From assembly GCA_032718475.1 (NCBI GenBank), contig JAUCBJ010000796.1, positions 1 through 50,133 on the forward strand: a DNA stretch of 50,133 nucleotides. The letters run 5' to 3'. The notes under the pieces are model-generated. The model had not been told where the DNA came from. It made no database searches and worked only from the letters and a program-made list of their open reading frames with translations. The first letter of the stretch is position 1, and each line of letters begins with the position of its first letter. The stretch is from Nemertoderma westbladi. Taxonomy: Eukaryota > Xenacoelomorpha > Nemertodermatida > Nemertodermatidae. Position numbers and translations under genes: made by a program. Below are positions 44,401-50,133 of this stretch, piece after piece.

Positions 44401-46750
44401 TACGTAGGGTTGAAGAGAAGTTAGTAAATGGTAAACTCTACGTAGGGTTGAAGAGCAGTAGTAAATGGTAAACACTACGTAGGGTTGAAGATGAGTAGTA
44501 AATGGTAAACAGATAGGGTTGAAGAGCAGTAGTAAATGGTAAACTCAACGCAGGGTTGAAGAGCAGTAGTAAATGGTAAACACTACGTAGGATTGAAGAG
44601 AGTAGTAAATGGTACACGGATAGAGTTGAAGATCAGTAGTAAATGGTAAACACTACGTAGGGTTGAAGAGAAGTTAGTAAATGGTAAACAGATAGGGTTG
44701 AAGAGCAGAAGTAAATGGTACACGGATAGAGTTGAAGATCAGTAGTAAATGGTAAACACTACGTAGGATTGAAGAGAGTAGTAAATGGTACACGGATAGA
44801 GTTGAAGATCAGTAGTAAATGGTAAACACTACGTAGGATTGAAGAGCAGTAGTAAATGGTACACGGATAGAGTTGAAGATCAGTAGTAAATGGTAAACAC
44901 TACGTAGGGTTGAAGAGAAGTTAGTAAATGGTAAACTCTACGTAGGGTTGAAGAGCAGTAGTAAATGGTAAACAGATAGGGTTGAAGAGCAGAAGTAAAT
45001 GGTACACGGATAGAGTTGAAGATCAGTAGTAAATGGTAAACACTACGTAGGATTGAAGAGAGTAGTAAATGGTACACGGATAGAGTTGAAGATCAGTAGT
45101 AAATGGTAAACACTACGTAGGGTTGAAGAGAAGTTAGTAAATGGGAAACTCTACGTAGGGTTGAAGAGCAGTAGTAAATGGTAAACACTACGTAGGGTTG
45201 AAGAGAGTAGTAAATGGTACACGGATAGAGTTGAAGAGCAGTAGTAAATGGTAAACACTACGTAGGGTTGAAGAGAAGTTAGTAAATGGTAAACTCTACG
45301 TAGGGTTGAAGAGCAGTAGTAAATGGTAAACACTACGTAGGGTTGAAGAGAAGTTAGTAAATGGTAAACTCTACGTAGGGTTGAAGAGCAGTAGTAAATG
45401 GTAAACACTACGTAGGGTTGAAGATGAGTAGTAAATGGTAAACAGATAGGGTTGAAGAGCAGTAGTAAATGGTAAACTCAACGTAGGTTTGAAGAGCAGT
45501 AGTAAATGGTAAACACTACGTAGGGTTGAAGAGCAGTAGTAAATGGTAAACACTACGTAGGGTTGAAGATCAGTAGTAAATGGTAAACACTACGTAGGGT
45601 TGAAGAGAAGTTAGTAAATGGTAAACTCTACGTAGGGTTGAAGAGCAGTAGTAAATGGTAAACACTACGTAGGGTTGAAGATGAGTAGTAAATGGTAAAC
45701 AGATAGGGTTGAAGAGCAGTAGTAAATGGTAAACTCAACGTAGGGTTGAAGAGCAGTAGTAAATGGTAAACTCTACGTTGGGTTGAAGAGCAGTAGTAAA
45801 TGGTAAACTCTACGTAGGGTTGAAGAGCAGTAGTAAATGGTAAACTCAACGTAGGGTTGAAGAGCAGTAGTAAATGGTAAACACTACGTAGGGTTGAAGA
45901 GAAGTTAGTAAATGGTAAACTCTACGTAGGGTTGAAGAGCAGTAGTAAATGGTAAACACTACGTAGGGTTGAAGAGAAGTTAGTAAATGGTAAACTCTAC
46001 GTAGGGTTGAAGAGCAGTAGTAAATGGTAAACACTACGTAGGATTGAAGAGAGTAGTAAATGGTACACGGATAGAGTTGAAGATCAGTAGTAAATGGTAA
46101 ACACTACGTAGGGTTGAAGAGAAGTTAGTAAATGGTAAACTCTACGTAGGGTTGAAGAGCAGTAGTAAATGGTAAACACTACGTAGGGTTGAAGATGAGT
46201 AGTAAATGGTAAACTCTACGTAGGGTTGAAGAGCAGTAGTAAATGGTAAACTGATCGTGTTGAAGAGAAGTAGTAAATGGTAAACAGATAGGGTTGAAGA
46301 GCAGTAGTAAATGGTAAATGGATTGTGTTGAAGAACAGTAGTAAGTGGTAAACAGATAGGGTTGAAGAGCAGTAGTAAATGGTAAATGGATTGGGTTTAA
46401 GAACAGTAGTAAATGGTAAACACTACGTAGGGTTGAAGTGCAGTACTAAATGGTACACGGGTAGAGTTGAAGATCAGTAGTAAATGTTAAACGGATAGGG
46501 TTGAAGAGCAGTAGTAAATGGTAAACACTACGTAGGGTTGAAGATGAGTAGTAAATGGTAAACTGATCGTGTTGAAGATCAGTAGTAAATGTTAAACGGA
46601 TAGGGTTGAAGATCAGTAGTAAATGTTAAACGGATAGGGTTGAAGAGCAGTAGTAAATGTTAAACGGATAGGGTTGAAGAGCAGTAGTAAATGGTAAACA
46701 AATAGGGTTGAAGAGCAGTAGTAAATGGTAAACACTACGTAGGGTTGAAG
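41473..46750. repeat. 34-37-bp satellite, about 5.3 kb, about 150 copies
   Basis: Constant part GGGTTGAAGAGCAGTAGTAA followed by ATGGTAAAC, then a variable linker. Up to about 43300 the linkers are mainly GGATA, AGATA and CGATA (34-35-bp units). After that, linkers CACTACGTA, CTCTACGTA and CTCAACGTA dominate (37-38-bp units). Arrays of composite blocks recur, for example the pair AGAAGTTAGTAAATGG then CTCTACGTA. Minus-strand open frames through it reflect the lack of stops in the unit. Confidence 0.95.
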
Positions 46751-47574
46751 TGGAGCAATAGGAACACCGAAACACATGAAACTCCGTCCGGGATAAACTT
46801 TTGTCCGCACGCAATTTTCTCCCTCGAGAAATCTTACCAATACCAAATCTGCTATTGAATCCCTCTTCTATTATTTTGGTTAGAATAACATGTCACTCCA
46901 ACCAGTTCGTCCGCCTTACTTTATAATTACCATTGTAATTAGCCGAGATGTGATTTGTGTCAATTGTCCTCCACCTTGTCCCGGCTGAGCGCTGCGGGAT
47001 AAGGCCGGACGAGGCGGGTGAATAAGTTTGCACCCAATCGATAATATTAATAATTATGTTCCATATTAATCAGCTGGTTCATGGATCCCCCCCCCCCCCC
47101 CCCCCCCCTCTCTCTCTCCCCATCCCGGCTGGGTTGATTTCATCAGCAGTTCAAGCTACTCCGTACCACTACAGATATATTTTTTTATAGTACTTATATT
47201 TTGTTTAATAAATTCTTAGAATTCGTAGCCTAAATTAATATTACCTCATAAAAGTCTCAAAGCGTAACGGTAATATGTTGCACTACACTTGTTTAATATG
47301 GTAAGTACAGTAATGTACCTGTACTGTAGGTGATACATTTGTTTGCAATAATTTAATATTAATGTTATCTCTATACTAAACATGTTGCACGGTATCTCTA
47401 ATTGTGTTGGTATTTTTTAAGTTACTTTACTTTAAACATAACATAGTGGCTCACATCAATGGGCTTCCTCCCAGCGCTGGGCACAGGTACCACCTACAGC
47501 AGTAGGATTAAAAAAATAAGAAGTCGGCCGTGGCCGAGGCGACCCGACCCCAAGGCTGTCCTCTTTCGATAGCT
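46751..47574. other. No gene; poly-C with CT repeat
   Basis: A run of 22 C (47087-47108) is followed by a short CT repeat. No supported frame between the two satellites. Confidence 0.5.
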
Positions 47575-48372
47575 TCTACCCGAAGGTAGGGGGTGGGCGC
47601 TACTCCTATCTGCTACACGAAGGTAGGGGTGGGCGCCACTCCTATCTGCTACCCGAAGGTAGGGGTGGGCGCTACTCTTATCTGCTAACCGAAGCTAGGG
47701 GTGGGCGCTACTCATCTGCTACCCGAAGGTAGGGGTGGGCGCTACTCTTATCTGCTAACCGAAGGTAGGGGTGGGCGCTACACCTATCTGCTACCCGAAC
47801 GTAGGGGTGGGCGCTACTCCTATCTGCTACCCGAAGGTAGGGGTGGGCGCTACTCCTATCTGCTACCCGAAGGAAGGAGTGGGCGCTACTCCTATCAGCT
47901 AACCAAAGGTAGGGGTGGGCGCCCATCCTATCTGCTACCCGAAGGTAGTGGTGGGCGCTACTCCTATTTGCTACCCGGAGGTAGGGGTGGGCGCTACTCA
48001 TATCTGCTACCCGAAGGTAGGGGTGGGCGCTACTCCTATCTGCTACCAGAAGGTAGGGGTGGGCGCTACTCATATCTGCTACCCGAGGGTAGGGGTGGAC
48101 GCTACTCCTATCTGCAACCCGAAGGTAGGGGTGGGCGCTACTCCTATCTGCTACCCGAAGGTAGGGGTGGGCGCTACTCTTATCTGCTAACCGAAGGTAG
48201 GGGTGGGCGCTACTCCTATCTGCTACCCGAACGTAGGGGTGGGCGCTACTCTTATCTGCTAACCGAATGTAGGGGTGAGCGCTACTCCTATCTGCTACCC
48301 GAAGGTAGGGGTGGGCGCTACTCTTATCTGCTAACCGAAGGTAGGGGTGGGCGCTACACCTATCTGTAACCT
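47575..48372. repeat. 36-bp satellite, about 22 copies
   Basis: Unit CTACCCGAAGGTAGGGGTGG plus GCGCTACTCCTATCTG. Each unit has the near-palindrome CTACCCGAAGGTAG. As 36 is a multiple of three, the plus frame at 47701-48369 stays open as a 12-residue repeat (GRGGRYSYLLPE), with others on both strands. There is no start context, no conservation and no nearby gene to suggest coding. Confidence 0.93.
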
Positions 48373-48389
48373 ATCTGTCGTAAAACCAA

Positions 48390-49208
48390 GTGGGCGTATT
48401 GTCTCGGTCAAGGCTGCTCTTCACAATCTATACCATCACTAATAAATATAAATGGAACCCTTATAACGTCTTGTGAGCAAATCACATTTCTGGGTTTTCC
48501 AGTAAACACTAGCAAGAAATGCCATCTGCAAGATTGCATCCAAATAATCGCGAGTGTCTCGGATAGATTCCACAAGAATGGTTGGACAATTCGATGGCTG
48601 GATGTGGATACTCTCGGTTATATATGGAGAACTGTTGCTATTCCTACGGTGCTTTATACAGCAAACTTCTTCGTCGGATCACTCACAAACTCGAGCTTCA
48701 GCAACTATATATTTATTATCGCAAGATCCTCCGGGGTCTATTGTTTCTCGGGTCATATGCGAGCAATGCTGTAGTCTACTCTTTACTCGGATGTTATTCG
48801 TTCTCAGCAGAAATATTCAAAACCGGCACTAATATGATCCACAGGATACAATCGTGTCCCAACACTCTACTTCAGTCTATACTTCATGCGTGTCTTCGAA
48901 AGAATGCTGGATATACTAAGTCCGCGAACTATGTCGGCTTGGGCTCTGTTTATTCCAAGTGTATGGATGCATATCCCATGCCTAGGCTTAACTCGATGCT
49001 TAGCTCGCAGTATAATAGATCAGAACTTTTGAAACATTTCCAGTGCAGTGCACTTACTTTCTCAGAGCAAATGGATACAACTTTTGTTAAATCGTGCTAT
49101 GCGCAATCGGCACCATTTATAACAAAGCATGTGTACGCGCTTTTGAAGACCTTTAGCAGTTTAACCTGCCAAAATTTATATGTCTTTTGGTTTATAAATA
49201 GACTTTAG
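48390..49208 (+). pseudogene. C-terminal part of a LINE ORF2-like protein, frameshifted
   Basis: In one frame from about 48390 to 48660: ITFLGFPVNTSKKCHLQDCI, WLDVDTLGYIWRTVAIPTVL YTANFF, resembling the end of a LINE reverse transcriptase (FLG...VN, then IP-VLY). It then shifts to a second frame: LELQQLYIYYRKILRGLLFL, NAVVYSLLGCYSFSAEI, QSCPNTLLQSILHACLRKNA, the usual post-RT region (IQ...RKIL, ELG-type). This second frame runs to a TAG at 49206-49208, so 48582-49208 appears as a 208-residue open frame, but its first part is out of phase. Family resemblance is by pattern only; a degenerate copy of an unknown LINE is the best guess. Confidence 0.45.
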
Positions 49209-50133
49209 AAGTTGACAAATATTTAATACCAATAAACACAACATTAGCAGAAGCCAGCCTAGTGCGCGTCCATTCACCCGCTGGATATACCCGGGAGACT
49301 GGATTCTGAGGGCTTAGATTATTATTGCAGTGTAAGCTTACTGTATTATTCGATTGATCGTTAATAAATAATTTCTGACTAATATTATTCACTTTCGGGT
49401 AAATATTAACAGTTCCTTTAGGACGTGGCGCTCTATCTAGGTAAACAGAGATATGACTTATACCAATCACAACGGCAAGTCGGTAAGGCTTATGATTCAC
49501 GTATGAGGCGCATTCTTTAGGAAATGCTTAGTTATCAATCACAATCAGGCACACTACCGGTAACACACAATACTGCTCACTAATTTGCCGACCGTCAATG
49601 AATTTTATCATATATAAAGAGAACAGCAACGGACTCATGTAGTGCTTATCAAATAGCATTAAATTCACTACAAACCACAATAATATAAGTCGCAATCGCT
49701 ATATATAACCCGTCTCTCTAACCTGTAGTGTATCAAGAAAATTAGGAAATTTGGGTTCTTTATAAATGTTCTCCAAATAATATTCAACCAAAACACAACA
49801 GTAAATAGCAGTATAATAATGTATGTTGAACCGATAATGTAAGACTGAATTGAGATAAGTTGATATGATAACAGTTATACGCTCTATAATTTAAGCCTAC
49901 TAATGTTTCTTCTAAAGTATGAAAACGAGTTGACTCTAGAGCCGGTGTTCCTGGCCTAGATACAAACAACACAACAGTATCACCAAAAAACAGTAAGACT
50001 GAACATTCTAGCATGATCTGCCAAAAAGCTCCACATCGACAGAAAAAATCGCTCTGATTGGCTGTTAAGCAAACAAAGAACCATGTGTCCAATGGCCGTT
50101 TCCATGTCAGCAACCAGCTGTTAGATGTCGTAA
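49209..50133. other. No recognisable gene
   Basis: AT-rich. Minus-strand frames of about 100 residues (49192-49500 and 49784-50113) show no domain, no signal peptide and no similarity I recognise. Confidence 0.4.

Noticed and set aside
41500-46700. Telomere-like TTAGGG
   Set aside because: It appears only where a linker ends in TT before AGGGTTGAAG; there is no TTAGGG tandem run.
41473-46750. CRISPR-like pattern of repeats and short variable linkers
   Set aside because: Linkers are only 5-9 bases and recur; the genome is animal and no cas genes are present. This is a satellite.
47701-48369. 222-residue repeat protein (GRGGRYSYLLPE)
   Set aside because: A 36-bp satellite is open in several frames on both strands. 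No start context, no signal or domain.

Overview
This is nuclear DNA of an animal, probably a marine invertebrate that I cannot place further. Evidence for this: two metazoan protein families on the minus strand (MITD1, and MANF/CDNF split over three exons with GT-AG introns), animal-type Gypsy and BEL/Pao LTR retrotransposons, several LINE fragments, foldback/MITE elements, and tandem satellites filling about a third of the window. No bacterial operons, ribosome-binding sites or CRISPR arrays are present.

Layout. 1-2.6 kb: a hAT-like MITE with an internal minisatellite, a 36-bp minisatellite, and a foldback repeat (family A). 2.88-3.65 kb: an intact single-exon MITD1 gene (minus). 4.4-16.3 kb: a three-level nest. 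A second family A repeat is split by a Gypsy element (4464-15936, 301-bp LTRs with 2 differences, CATAA target duplication). The Gypsy gag is in turn split by a BEL/Pao element (5960-12450, identical 339-bp LTRs, GTATT duplication). The Gypsy pol lacks reverse transcriptase and RNase H; about 46 copies of a 12-bp repeat fill the gap and keep the frame open. 17.3-19.8 kb: a 20-bp satellite ending about 60 bp from the MANF stop codon. 19.9-30.9 kb: the MANF gene (minus), three exons encoding 181 residues, with a 10-kb second intron that is mostly a 50-bp satellite (20.6-29.35 kb). 31-41 kb: a 577-bp foldback element, a LINE copy with a 28-bp target duplication, other LINE fragments and a 1.94-kb TTAA-flanked DNA transposon with a transposase remnant. 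41.5-46.75 kb: a 34-37-bp satellite. 47.6-48.4 kb: a 36-bp satellite, then the degenerate 3' end of another LINE.

How it fits together. The two host genes are unrelated in role: MITD1 acts with ESCRT-III in abscission, and MANF is a secreted/ER stress-response protein. Both survive in a repeat-dense landscape. The mobile elements here are mostly defective, but the near-identical LTRs show that the Gypsy and BEL insertions are recent. Long open frames inside the satellites arise because the repeat units lack stop codons; they are not genes.
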